This document shows positions 1 through 5,500 of a stretch of DNA of 13,515 nucleotides, one piece after another (position 1 is the first letter of the stretch; every line of letters begins with the position of its first letter). The stretch comes from an uncultured Candidatus Saccharibacteria bacterium (GTDB taxonomy: Bacteria; Patescibacteriota; Saccharimonadia; Saccharimonadales; Saccharimonadaceae). The notes beneath the pieces were generated by a model. That model saw nothing but the letters and a program-made list of their open reading frames with translations. It made no database searches and had not been told where the DNA came from. The position numbers and the translations under genes were made by a program. The stretch covers positions 1 through 13,515 of the forward strand of contig CAMUQR010000018.1 of NCBI GenBank assembly GCA_947097085.1. The letters run 5' to 3'.

Positions 1-5
1 GTCAT
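1..5 (-). CDS. First codon of a further element gene (runs off the window)
   Basis: An ATG on the minus strand at 5-3 overlaps the stop of the methyltransferase gene in the arrangement TGATG. An AAGGAG motif lies 8 nt upstream, inside the preceding gene. This is the usual translational coupling of this operon, so the minus-strand operon continues to the left of the window. Nothing can be said about the product. Confidence 0.45.
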
Positions 6-490
6 CAGCTTATCTCCTTAACAAAGAATAACCATCTAGTTTTCCCAGTTTTATCGCCAAAGGCTGGCTGTTGGGGCAGTATTCTTAATAAATCAACCGT
101 TTTAATATCACCCTCACTCCACTTCATAGCCACAACACAGCCAGGCTTTACGACGCGTAGGCATTCGCTCAAACCTTTGCTTAAGGTCTCTCGCCAGGTT
201 GCTTTGTCTAATTTGCCATATTTCTTGGCGAGCCAGCTATTCCTGCCGATGTTGATGAGGTGGGGCGGGTCGAAAACGACGAAACTAAAACACTCATCAG
301 GAAACTTCATGTCTGTAAAGTCTATGACAAAGTCTGGGTTGATTTCTAGTGTTCTGATTTCGCCCCTGTCTTTCATCTCGACAGTTTCGCGGCGGCGGTC
401 AATATACAATATGTTCGGATGGTCTTTGTCGAAGTAAAACATACGACCGCCACAGCAAGCATCAAGTATGGATGTTGGGGTAGTTTTCAT
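5..490 (-). CDS. Phage-type class I SAM-dependent methyltransferase
   Basis: Complete 161-residue protein. Seen: an N-terminal motif I-like segment ILDACCGGRMF (about residues 8-18) and the catalytic-type motif FDPPH (73-77). These are followed by WLAKKYGKL and a KPGCVVAMKW strand typical of the Rossmann methyltransferase fold. Known: short single-domain proteins with the ACCGGRMF and DPPH signatures are common in Firmicutes phages and prophages, where they are annotated as methyltransferases of unproven substrate; DPPH resembles the DPPY motif of N6-adenine DNA methyltransferases. Inferred: it modifies element DNA or another nucleic acid. The start is the ATG at 490, with GGAG 5 nt upstream; that ATG overlaps the TGA of the YopX gene by 4 nt, so the two are translationally coupled. 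Confidence 0.85.
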   Translation of the reverse strand: MKTTPTSILDACCGGRMFYFDKDHPNILYIDRRRETVEMKDRGEIRTLEINPDFVIDFTDMKFPDECFSFVVFDPPHLINIGRNSWLAKKYGKLDKATWRETLSKGLSECLRVVKPGCVVAMKWSEGDIKTVDLLRILPQQPAFGDKTGKTRWLFFVKEIS

Positions 491-864
491 TTTTTCTCCA
501 ACAATTCAGGGTTTTCGTGAATATTACCAATGACTTCATAACCAAATAATACTCGAGCAATTGGCGTATTGCGTCTAGGAATTACTCCTCTGCCTTTAAG
601 CCTTTTTATTGGCTTAAACCAGTAAGCGGCATCATAATAGACAACTTCATATGCTATTTTACTTTCGATAAGCTCATCATCTATAGTGACAGTATCCCCC
701 TCATAAATATCTACACCATTTTTGTCTTTTAGTCCTGTATACTGCTCAACCACATATTTTTCTTTAACGTTTGGCAAAAACCAATCTTTACCAATAGTAT
801 TATCGAAAATCTGTATGTATCTTTTTTCTTGTGTGTCCCATGCTCTGAACTTTATTTCTCGCAT
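487..864 (-). CDS. YopX family phage protein
   Basis: 125 residues, close to the usual YopX length. Three hallmarks are visible: the N-terminal MREIKFRAWD, a central QYTGLKDKNGVDIYEGD (about 41-57) and a C-terminal YEVIGNIHENPELL (about 109-122). YopX proteins are small beta-rich phage/prophage proteins named after Bacillus phage SPbeta yopX; no biochemical role is established. The start at 864 has GGAGGAAAT directly upstream, and that Shine-Dalgarno lies inside the end of the preceding gene (13-nt overlap). This gene is one of the clearest pieces of evidence that the left part of the window is phage-derived. Confidence 0.92.
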   Translation of the reverse strand: MREIKFRAWDTQEKRYIQIFDNTIGKDWFLPNVKEKYVVEQYTGLKDKNGVDIYEGDTVTIDDELIESKIAYEVVYYDAAYWFKPIKRLKGRGVIPRRNTPIARVLFGYEVIGNIHENPELLEKK

Positions 865-1343
865 ATTTCCTCCTTCACAAATCCACGAGTGATATCACCC
901 ATAGCATCAATTTCTGATTGAGTGAACTCAATTTTTGGTTCATTTTCACCAGGAACAGCGAAATAACATTTTTTATTATTAAGCCCTCCCAGTTTTTGAG
1001 CCAAAACCAGCATCATTGCATTAGAATATTTTAGGTTGATTATTTTATCAAAATCAACTCTTAATCGATATTTTTTCTCTGGCGTGCGTTTGTCTAGCGG
1101 GGTGCGAGCGTAGCGGTCAAGCAAGTTGTAGAGCTTACTTCTGTCTTGATCGTTGAGATCGTCCCAGCCAAGATACATAGTGTCTAATTGCATTATCTGA
1201 TCTTGAGTCACGGTAGCAATTACGATATTATTGCTATTATTGACAACCTTCACGAAATGGTAATCATTAACAGACCCTGTACTAATCTCATAACCCATAG
1301 CTACTACCTCTTTAATTAATTGTTCAGTTGTAATATGATCCAT
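852..1343 (-). CDS. Phage-like hypothetical protein with YARTPLDKR motif
   Basis: 163 residues, no assigned function. The middle contains LLDRYARTPLDKRTPEKKYR (about 74-93), a pattern I associate with accessory ORFs of Streptococcus/Lactobacillus phages, followed by a beta-strand-rich tail with FTQSEIDAM. The N-terminus (HITTEQLIKEVVAMGYEI) looks helical. There is no signal peptide or membrane segment, so it is probably cytosolic. The start at 1343 is preceded by a purine-rich GGAAAAGAGAG tract. It is the first gene after the 1344-1417 gap, which carries a perfect inverted repeat that could be an operator. The gene overlaps yopX by 13 nt and is very probably in the same transcript. Confidence 0.83.
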   Translation of the reverse strand: MDHITTEQLIKEVVAMGYEISTGSVNDYHFVKVVNNSNNIVIATVTQDQIMQLDTMYLGWDDLNDQDRSKLYNLLDRYARTPLDKRTPEKKYRLRVDFDKIINLKYSNAMMLVLAQKLGGLNNKKCYFAVPGENEPKIEFTQSEIDAMGDITRGFVKEEICEK

Positions 1344-1361
1344 ACTCTCTTTTCCTTTTTT

Positions 1362-1387
1362 GTTGACATCTTTTATGTAATGTCAAC
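1362..1387. promoter_or_regulatory. Perfect 8-bp inverted repeat, possible operator
   Basis: GTTGACAT (1362-1369) and ATGTCAAC (1380-1387) are perfect inverted repeats around a 10-nt spacer. They lie in the only gap (1344-1417) between two minus-strand genes. The arms contain TTGACA on both strands, but no convincing -10 box lies 16-18 bp away on either strand. On the plus strand a T5 run follows, so a weak plus-strand terminator is an alternative. A repressor operator is my preferred but unproven reading. Confidence 0.35.
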
Positions 1388-1417
1388 TTTTTGACTATTC
1401 TTATTGACGTTTGGGGA

Positions 1418-1678
1418 TCAGCCATTATACTTTTCTTTCAAATACTTCATTGTCTCCTGTTCCTGCGGTGTTACATAAAAAACCCTCGGATCGCCTTTTG
1501 ATCGAATAGATATAATCACCAAAAAGATAAATAGAACGTCAATAACAGTCGCACCTGATAATACTTTGTGATTAAAATACATCAATCCCGCAAACATTAA
1601 AAATGTGACAATATCTTTAATAATCGATTCCAACACTTTTTCATGTAGAATAATGATTGTTTTATTTTGTGAATTCAT
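1418..1678 (-). CDS. Small two-helix membrane protein of the element
   Basis: 86 residues. Two hydrophobic stretches are visible, about residues 23-36 (DIVTFLMFAGLMYF) and 43-58 (ATVIDVLFIFLVIISI), followed by a soluble tail ending in EQETMKYLKEKYNG. No signal peptidase site is seen, so it is probably an inner membrane protein of unknown role. The start at 1678 has AGAAAGGA about 8 nt upstream, and only 3 nt separate it from the stop of the upstream gene, indicating co-transcription. Small membrane proteins of this kind are frequent in phage accessory modules, but I do not recognise a family. Confidence 0.72.
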   Translation of the reverse strand: MNSQNKTIIILHEKVLESIIKDIVTFLMFAGLMYFNHKVLSGATVIDVLFIFLVIISIRSKGDPRVFYVTPQEQETMKYLKEKYNG

Positions 1679-1681
1679 TGT

Positions 1682-2272
1682 TTAATTTCCTTTCTCAACT
1701 CCAAAGTGTAGTAAATATTCAGGCTCTAAATCCTCAATGGATTGTTCAGCATCCTCTTCTGTTCTATAAGTGGCAATTGCTCCTTTGTCTACAAAATAAA
1801 GCATCTCAACGCATAAACACTTCTCGAAATGATCGTATGTCACATACCATTTTTCCTGGTTGTCATCATCCCAATCAGGTTTAAAATCTGAACTTCGCTT
1901 GATTATAGTGCGGGCGATTTGGACTCTTTGAGCGTGTTCGGCTTCCTTATCGGTGCGGTAGCAGTTGCCAATTTTGTATCTAGCATTGTCTAGATCGTCA
2001 TTACTCCATCTACTGAGAAGTATTATCCCATCGCTGTTAATATACCGATATGTATCGCCAGTTTTTGGTTTCCAAGCGGTTTCTTTAATTTCCTCAAACC
2101 ATTCATCAAAATTATTAATATCTTCAATAGCCCATTCTGGAAATGCCTGAGCTCCGTTTTTGGGCATGACTCTGACTAACTCCTTAAGTTCGTCAAAATC
2201 ACTGGTAGTTTCCTCAAAGATGGTGCCAGCTTTAATAGTTGGGGTATCTTTTAAAAGTTTATAGCGTTTCAT
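1682..2272 (-). CDS. Phage-like hypothetical protein with WKPKTGDTYRYI / GNCYRT motifs
   Basis: 196 residues, soluble and acidic. The core pattern is WKPKTGDTYRYINSDG (67-82), then GNCYRTDKEAE (102-112), then DWDDDNQEKWYV (133-144). This order resembles a recurrent Firmicutes-phage protein of unknown function. A second, weaker copy of the YRT.EAE element occurs near the C-terminus (YRTEEDAE, 169-176), suggesting an internal duplication. The start at 2272 is supported by AAAGGAG 9 nt upstream, overlapping the end of the preceding ORF, with 4 nt between the genes. A virion or host-takeover role cannot be distinguished from sequence alone. Confidence 0.83.
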   Translation of the reverse strand: MKRYKLLKDTPTIKAGTIFEETTSDFDELKELVRVMPKNGAQAFPEWAIEDINNFDEWFEEIKETAWKPKTGDTYRYINSDGIILLSRWSNDDLDNARYKIGNCYRTDKEAEHAQRVQIARTIIKRSSDFKPDWDDDNQEKWYVTYDHFEKCLCVEMLYFVDKGAIATYRTEEDAEQSIEDLEPEYLLHFGVEKGN

Positions 2273-2276
2273 TTAT

Positions 2277-2708
2277 TCATTCTCCTTTCCCGAGCATTAA
2301 ATTATGATTAGTTGCAAACTTCTGATATAGAGTTTCACCAGTTTGTGTCACAGCATACGGCAAAAATACCTGTGGAGTTGTGGCCATCTTAGTCTCGATA
2401 ATCGCCACTTGAGCATCAATCCAGTCTTTAGTGATACGCCAAGCTGTTCGCCTAGCTTGTTCCTCAAGCCGGCGTTGAGACACAACCCGCTGTTTCCTCA
2501 AGACCTCAGCGACAGGTCGCCAGTCGGTTGGTAAAGTAAAGGCTAGTGGCTGGCCATCAAGCTCTAATTGAAAGCTAAGAGCTGTAATATTACCAGCGTT
2601 GTCGTATTCACTCATAATGCGTCGAGCGCCAACATAAGCAAGCTTGCCTTGTATTTCACTGATTGTTTTCTCGACTGATATAGAGGTCGTGTAATTTTTC
2701 AATGCCAT
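2277..2708 (-). CDS. Phage/mobile-element hypothetical protein (NYTTSISVEKT family)
   Basis: 143 residues. It opens with LKNYTTSISVEKTISEIQ (3-20) and a GARRIMSEYDNAGNITALSF segment (28-47). The second half has EQARRTAWRITKDWIDAQ (83-100) and VFLPYAV. This matches my memory of a widespread but unnamed family found in phages and integrated elements of Firmicutes; no activity is assigned. The start at 2708 has AAAGGA about 8 nt upstream. It is the first gene downstream (minus direction) of a 242-nt non-coding stretch with two hairpins, so it probably heads the transcript running left. A hairpin stem ends about 20 nt before its start codon, which may affect its translation. Confidence 0.83.
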   Translation of the reverse strand: MALKNYTTSISVEKTISEIQGKLAYVGARRIMSEYDNAGNITALSFQLELDGQPLAFTLPTDWRPVAEVLRKQRVVSQRRLEEQARRTAWRITKDWIDAQVAIIETKMATTPQVFLPYAVTQTGETLYQKFATNHNLMLGKGE

Positions 2709-2728
2709 AAATAATTCCTTTCTTTAAC

Positions 2729-2765
2729 CCCGACAGATGGCCCATAGTAAGTTCCGCCTGTCGGG
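2729..2765 (-). promoter_or_regulatory. Hairpin just upstream of a ribosome binding site
   Basis: CCCGACAG (2729-2736) pairs perfectly with CTGTCGGG (2758-2765) around a 21-nt loop. In the minus-strand transcript the hairpin ends shortly before the AAAGGA of the gene starting at 2708. No U-run follows, so it is not a rho-independent terminator. A competing pairing AGTTCC (2750-2755) with GGAACT (2779-2784) is possible. A translation-control or mRNA-stabilising element is the simplest reading. Confidence 0.5.
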
Positions 2766-2826
2766 TTGCTACTAATGGAACTGAACCTTGAATTAGATTT
2801 TTATTAATATTTATTTATTCAGCTCT

Positions 2827-2940
2827 ATCTAGTAGCCAAGCCGACCAAGTGTTATTTAGTGTTTAACACAAAAAGGATTGAAATTCTTACAAATAAACAA
2901 AAATGAAAAGGTACGCACTTGATCGGATAAGCTACTAGAT
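2827..2940 (-). repeat. Long imperfect inverted repeat, likely RNA hairpin
   Basis: Arms of 25 nt at 2827-2851 and 2916-2940 pair at 21 positions. Two of the four mismatches are C-A on the plus strand and therefore become G-U in a minus-strand transcript, giving 23 of 25 pairs there. The 64-nt interior contains an 11-nt palindrome GTGTTTAACAC. It fills the gap between two minus-strand genes. Possibilities are a structured leader, a small RNA, a processing site or a replication/packaging signal; I see no hallmark deciding between them. Confidence 0.6.
2858..2868. promoter_or_regulatory. Palindrome GTGTTTAACAC, possible operator
   Basis: An 11-nt palindrome with a single central base lies inside the loop of the long inverted repeat at 2827-2940. 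Compact palindromes of this form often serve as phage repressor operators, but no regulator gene is in the window to pair it with. The coordinates are counted by eye and could be off by a few bases. Confidence 0.25.
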
Positions 2941-2950
2941 TTGTTAATTA

Positions 2951-3175
2951 TTAATCGAAATTTGGTTGTTTATTTAACCAGTCCTCAACATCGCCAACAT
3001 ACACCCCATCAATTGTGCCAGTCCGGTCAGCCAAGTGGTTCATTAAGCTCTTGTATTTAATAGGTGGTGTGTACACTTTTAAATGTCGCCTAAGAATGAT
3101 CATCAATTCACGACCACCTGGATATTTGATGGTTGTGATTGGATAAAAATCACTGGCTTTAATTTCTTTGCTCAT
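2951..3175 (-). CDS. Small hypothetical element protein
   Basis: I take the start as the ATG at 3175 (MSKEIKASDFYP...), giving 74 residues, because AAAGGAG lies 3 nt upstream. The in-frame ATG at 3214 has no ribosome binding site and sits right at the end of the restored methyltransferase frame. The product is soluble and basic in the middle (LRRHLKVYTPPIKYK) and ends in a VYVGDVEDWLNKQPNF-type segment. I do not recognise a family. It sits 42 nt after the reconstructed stop of the cytosine methyltransferase remnant and before the structured gap at 2709-2950. Confidence 0.68.
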   Translation of the reverse strand: MSKEIKASDFYPITTIKYPGGRELMIILRRHLKVYTPPIKYKSLMNHLADRTGTIDGVYVGDVEDWLNKQPNFD

Positions 3176-3217
3176 ATTCTCCTTTCTATGAAACTTAGCT
3201 ACCGAATGAACCATATG

Positions 3218-3838
3218 TCACGGTTGCTTTTGTGCTTCTTTTAAAATATGCAGTCCGACTTGCGGTTCAACACAATTACGTAATAAAAGTCGTTATCGAA
3301 TTGCGATAAATCAATCCCCAACTTTTGTTCAAGCTGGGCAGTTGTTGAGCGTATCACACAATTTCCAGCTGTAGTTATACTGCTTGTAATACCGCTCGGA
3401 GCAACTTTAATCTTTTGGATATCAAAGTTAGCCCAATACCAGTGCCTACCAAGAGATATTGGCCCAATCAGTGGCTTGTAATAAGCTTGAACATTTTCCA
3501 CTACCCATTTGCCATTAAAATGGTGCTTGAGAAATATAATCTCTTGATAGAGCGTCATATCTGGATAAACTGGCGCAGTTTTGCCTCCACATACCCCTAA
3601 TCCATATCTGGCACGGCTGTGAGTTGGGCAGGGTGGGCTTGCCCAAATAAAATCAAACTCAGCAAAATGATTAAGTAGGTATTGATGGGCGTTGCCCACA
3701 ATCACTGTGTCATTTGGATAGAGAGCTTGATACACCTTGGCGATATTCGGGTCAATTTCGATAGCTGTAATTTCATGTTCCACCCCCCCAGAACTTTCGA
3801 TTGCCACCGATACCAGCATAAAGGTTTAATATCTTCAT
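3218..3838 (-). pseudogene. Cytosine-5 DNA methyltransferase, split by two single-base indels
   Basis: Only the middle is readable as one frame (3241-3819). That frame has the catalytic SPPCPTHS motif (PC loop, motif IV) and VVENV (motif VI). Its N-terminus is out of frame. Read from the ATG at 3838 (AAGG 7 nt upstream), the true frame starts MKILNLYAGIGGNRKFWG, which is the SAM-binding motif I, then breaks in a run of seven G (plus-strand C7, 3783-3789); six G would restore ...FWGVEHEITAIE. A second break near 3291-3295 (GATAACGA, one base short) hides the conserved tail RLLLRNCVEPQVGLHIL, which ends at the TGA at 3218-3220. With both repaired the enzyme has about 206 residues, normal for this phage family. 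Both indels lie in single-base runs, so sequencing error or phase variation is possible besides decay. Confidence 0.82.
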
Positions 3839-3868
3839 TGTTTACCTTTTTTAAATTATCTTGTTTTT

Positions 3869-3943
3869 TGGAGACACCTGCAGGGTTCGAACCTGCGTAA
3901 AATAGTTTTGCAGACTATTGCATAACCACTCTGCCAAGGTGTC
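3869..3943 (-). tRNA. tRNA-Cys (GCA), CCA encoded
   Basis: On the minus strand a 7-bp acceptor stem is formed by GACACCU and AGGUGUC. The anticodon loop is CTGCAAA (anticodon GCA) and the T-arm CAGGTTCGAACCCTG is standard. The discriminator base is U73, the identity base expected for tRNA-Cys, and CCA is encoded (3869-3871). It sits inside the element, between the methyltransferase remnant and a large structured RNA in the same orientation. This suggests a phage-borne tRNA co-transcribed with that RNA. Confidence 0.95.
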
Positions 3944-3951
3944 GTATTTAT

Positions 3952-3969
3952 CTACACGATTTCGTGTAG
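3952..3969. other. Perfect short hairpin between tRNA-Cys and structured RNA
   Basis: CTACACGA and TCGTGTAG are perfect inverted repeats separated by TT (in RNA, a 7-bp stem with a 4-nt loop). It lies 8 nt upstream of the tRNA-Cys 5' end in the minus direction and 1 nt from the closing stem of the structured RNA. It may be a processing site between the two RNAs; it has no U-run on either side to act as a terminator. Confidence 0.55.
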
Positions 3970-4033
3970 TTTAAGCCCAGAACTGGCTGGCTGTATAAGG
4001 CGATGATTTGCACGCACTGTCTTACGGGATTTT

Positions 4034-4045
4034 CACCACAGGGCT
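4034..4045. repeat. 12-nt repeat CACCACAGGGCT, copy 1
   Basis: An identical copy is at 4377-4388, inside the domain B stem of the structured RNA. Both copies are complementary to the single GCCCTGTGGT at 4451-4460, so this copy, located in a loop region of domain A, could compete for or replace the domain B partner within or between molecules. Confidence 0.7.
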
Positions 4046-4376
4046 TCCACCGTTTAGTCAAAAGACTAAGCTGCGTCGTGTAATAACGTCACATCTTTCA
4101 CTGCTCAAGTTGCAAAGTCAGCAGTTACTTTTCTAGCTCTAGTTGCTCCTATCAGCGAGACTACAACATCAACCTGATACTATTGCTTTCGAGCCACTTA
4201 TACAGCCAGTTGATAGCACAAGCGTGTGGCTGATTCTCATTTAATTGTCAGCTAAACCACTAGAGCATATCCATCATATGCCAGGACACTACAGTCTAAG
4301 TCTGACTCTGTAGTCGGTTAACTATTGCTTGTGCTACCAGCTCTGGGCTTAAATTGTTAATTTACAAGCTTCTGAC

Positions 4377-4388
4377 CACCACAGGGCT
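4377..4388. repeat. 12-nt repeat CACCACAGGGCT, copy 2
   Basis: This is the second copy of the 12-nt sequence at 4034-4045. Here it forms the core of the domain B closing stem with GCCCTGTGGT at 4451-4460. That partner can alternatively use CTGCCC (4450-4455) to fold back on GGGCAG (4435-4440), so at least three mutually exclusive pairings exist. Confidence 0.7.
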
Positions 4389-4484
4389 GATGAGTAATCT
4401 CAAATGCTCATCAACGCCTGTGCTATATGAAAGTGGGCAGGGTCGATACTGCCCTGTGGTAGCCAGAATTAAATATTTAAAGTG

Positions 4485-4652
4485 CTAGTTTTTAATAAAC
4501 AGGGTGCTGGCAATACTCAGCATACTACCAGCGAAAAATAGTAGTGCGCGGAGATTGTCACCTAGTGCGAATATAATCATTGCTACAAAAAAGCAAAAGA
4601 TTGAGTTAATGATTAACAGCATAAAGATTATGATTTCAACAGCTTTACGCAT
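4485..4652 (-). CDS. Tiny two-helix membrane protein
   Basis: I choose the ATG at 4652 (MRKAVEIIIFMLL...), giving 55 residues, because GAAAGGA lies 7 nt upstream. A longer in-frame start at 4697 has no ribosome binding site. The protein is almost entirely hydrophobic, with two helices separated by the polar turn GDNLRA, and ends in FIKN. It lies directly upstream (minus direction) of the structured RNA, whose stem starts 16 nt after its stop; an AT-rich stretch in between could contain a promoter. Holin-like or small toxin-like roles are imaginable from size and topology only. No family is recognised. Confidence 0.6.
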   Translation of the reverse strand: MRKAVEIIIFMLLIINSIFCFFVAMIIFALGDNLRALLFFAGSMLSIASTLFIKN

Positions 4653-4697
4653 TTTTATCCTTTCTTCATCTAGCCCAATAATAAGCAGGTGATGCAC

Positions 4698-4973
4698 ACG
4701 ATCAATTTAGGCCGCTCCCTAGCCTAAATCCAGCAGTGGCCATTATTAAGGGGGGTGATGTGTAATGGTTTGCCCGTTCGGTTATTTGCAGAAATATAAA
4801 GGAGGGGAAGCACCCATGCCTCACCCACTCATTATTGAGCTAGATTTGATAGTGTTATTACGGCTTCAGTAGCCGATTCAGCCAGGGTGATTAAAAGAGT
4901 GTGTGTGTTAATAAATAAGCTGTTTATGTTTAAGTTATTATTGACCCTGACTGAGTTGGCCACTGAAGTTTGC
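4698..4973. other. Gap of about 276 nt with a hairpin and no clear minus-strand gene
   Basis: It holds a 7-bp hairpin TTTAGGC/GCCTAAA (4706-4712 with 4722-4728) without a U-run and a possible plus-strand mini-ORF (4765-4872, listed separately). The remaining sequence shows no supported gene. A minus-strand reading frame through 4832-5020 exists but lacks a ribosome binding site and overlaps the better-supported neighbour. Confidence 0.4.
4765..4872 (+). CDS. Possible 35-residue ORF opposite to the element operon
   Basis: An ATG at 4765 follows a very strong Shine-Dalgarno match, AAGGGGGGTGAT (4748-4759), at a spacing of 5 nt. It opens a frame MVCPFGYLQKYKGGEAP... ending in a hydrophobic tail PLIIELDLIVLLRLQ before TAG. 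A second internal ATG (codon 18) also has an AAAGGAGG upstream. It is the only candidate gene on the plus strand within the element. Short peptides with a hydrophobic tail can be type I toxins or regulatory peptides, but no family is recognised, and the match could be chance in a G-rich stretch. Confidence 0.3.
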   Translation: MVCPFGYLQKYKGGEAPMPHPLIIELDLIVLLRLQ

Positions 4974-5210
4974 TTAAAGTTTTGAGTGTGATATGCTTTC
5001 GATAGCGATTTTTTTAACATCAGCGAGCCTGTCTTGAAGGCCGTAGAATTTGTATATTGACATCTTGTCTTTATCGCCTGAAATATATCTGATTAGGTAC
5101 TCCCTAGAATTTGACTCTGGCAAGAGTACACTATAAATAGACATTTTCCACTCTTTATATTCGAAGTCTTCTTCGAATCTTATTCGAGGTTTATGGTTTG
5201 AAATAAACAC
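4974..5210 (-). CDS. Small hypothetical element protein, start uncertain
   Basis: The open frame to TAA at 4974 encodes up to 78 residues when begun at the GTG at 5210; the frame is closed just upstream. The G-rich AAAAGGGGGTG abuts that GTG with no spacing, so translation may instead begin a few codons later (ATT at codon 3) or at the ATG of codon 23. The product is charged and soluble, with EEDFEYKEWKMSIYSVLLP and RYISGDKDKMSIYKFYGLQ segments that share the word KMSIY, possibly a weak internal repeat. No family is recognised. It begins 6 nt after the preceding tiny membrane gene, consistent with one operon. Confidence 0.5.
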   Translation of the reverse strand: MFISNHKPRIRFEEDFEYKEWKMSIYSVLLPESNSREYLIRYISGDKDKMSIYKFYGLQDRLADVKKIAIESISHSKL

Positions 5211-5216
5211 CCCCTT

Positions 5217-5366
5217 TTACTTTAGTGATTCAATCCAACTAAGAGTTTGTTGGTATTCAAACCAAAGTTGAATGATGTTTACTATTAAAAATCCGGCAAT
5301 CATCAGGTAGATACCCAATTCCGCTAGACCTGCCTGTTGTCGTCTTGTGAGTTTGTGTTTAATCAT
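5217..5366 (-). CDS. Tiny single-helix membrane protein
   Basis: A 49-residue frame starts at ATG 5366 with AAAGGA 9 nt upstream. It reads MIKHKLTRRQQAGLAELGIY followed by one hydrophobic helix (LMIAGFLIVNIIQLWF) and a short tail. The basic N-terminus and single helix fit a small inner membrane protein with its N-terminus in the cytoplasm. It lies downstream of the hairpin leader at 5393-5484 and just ahead of the next small ORF. Its function is unknown. Confidence 0.55.
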   Translation of the reverse strand: MIKHKLTRRQQAGLAELGIYLMIAGFLIVNIIQLWFEYQQTLSWIESLK

Positions 5367-5392
5367 TTTTTATTTTCCTTTCTTTAACTTAA

Positions 5393-5484
5393 GGTCGCTA
5401 GGGGTTCTATCAGAGCCCTAGACAGACCAAGCTTAGCGAAGAGTGCGTCACACCCTATTTATCGCTAAGCTAGGTCTATCTAAG
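5393..5484 (-). promoter_or_regulatory. Leader with two mutually exclusive hairpins
   Basis: A long stem joins 5417-5439 and 5462-5484 (23-nt arms, 20 Watson-Crick pairs). Two of the three mismatches are C-A on the plus strand, so they become G-U on the minus strand. The inner arm (5417-5428) can instead pair with 5393-5403 (GGTC and CTAGGG with CCCTAG and GACC). The two folds cannot coexist, as in an attenuator or translational switch. It lies between a 22-codon mini-ORF and the 49-residue membrane protein. Neither fold is followed by a U-run, so control of ribosome access or RNA stability is more likely than termination. Confidence 0.6.
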
Positions 5485-5500
5485 ACTCCAAATAATCTCT

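Larger units (their letters stand above)
3971..4468 (-). ncRNA. Large two-domain structured RNA candidate, unknown family
   Basis: There is no credible ORF here, but strong nested complementarity. Domain A (3971-4352) is a three-way junction. P1 is 3971-3986 with 4337-4352 (15 of 16 pairs). P2 is 3987-3999 with 4197-4209 (13 of 13). P3 is 4214-4223 with 4327-4336 (10 of 10). P1/P2 and P1/P3 abut without gaps, and a 4-nt linker joins P2 to P3. Sub-hairpins include TTAGTC/GACTAA (4054-4069), ACTGCT/AGCAGT (4100-4125), GCATAT/ATATGC (4265-4281) and ACTACAG/CTGTAGT (4288-4314). Domain B (4370-4468) is closed by 18-nt arms at 4370-4387 and 4451-4468. All three mismatches in P1 and the domain B stem are A-C on the plus strand, hence G-U if transcribed from the minus strand, the orientation of the neighbouring tRNA-Cys. 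No tmRNA, RNase P or SRP RNA hallmark was seen. ROOL- or GOLLD-like phage RNAs, known to lie near tRNAs, are the best analogy, unproven. Confidence 0.78.

Noticed and set aside
3176..3214. Longer N-terminus for the small gene at 2951 (start at 3214)
   Set aside because: There is no Shine-Dalgarno before 3214, while AAAGGAG directly precedes the ATG at 3175. The upstream start also lies only 3 nt after the restored methyltransferase stop.
3944..4480. tmRNA, RNase P RNA, SRP RNA or group I intron as the identity of the structured RNA
   Set aside because: I looked for the tRNA-like ends and tag of tmRNA, the conserved RNase P boxes (such as GAGGAAAGTCC) and the SRP GGAAG-type loop; none is present. 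I could not identify group I core elements, although that class is hardest to exclude by eye.
4832..5020. Minus-strand frame of 62 codons
   Set aside because: It has no ribosome binding site, a low-complexity composition unlike its neighbours, and a 47-nt overlap with the better-placed frame at 4974-5210.
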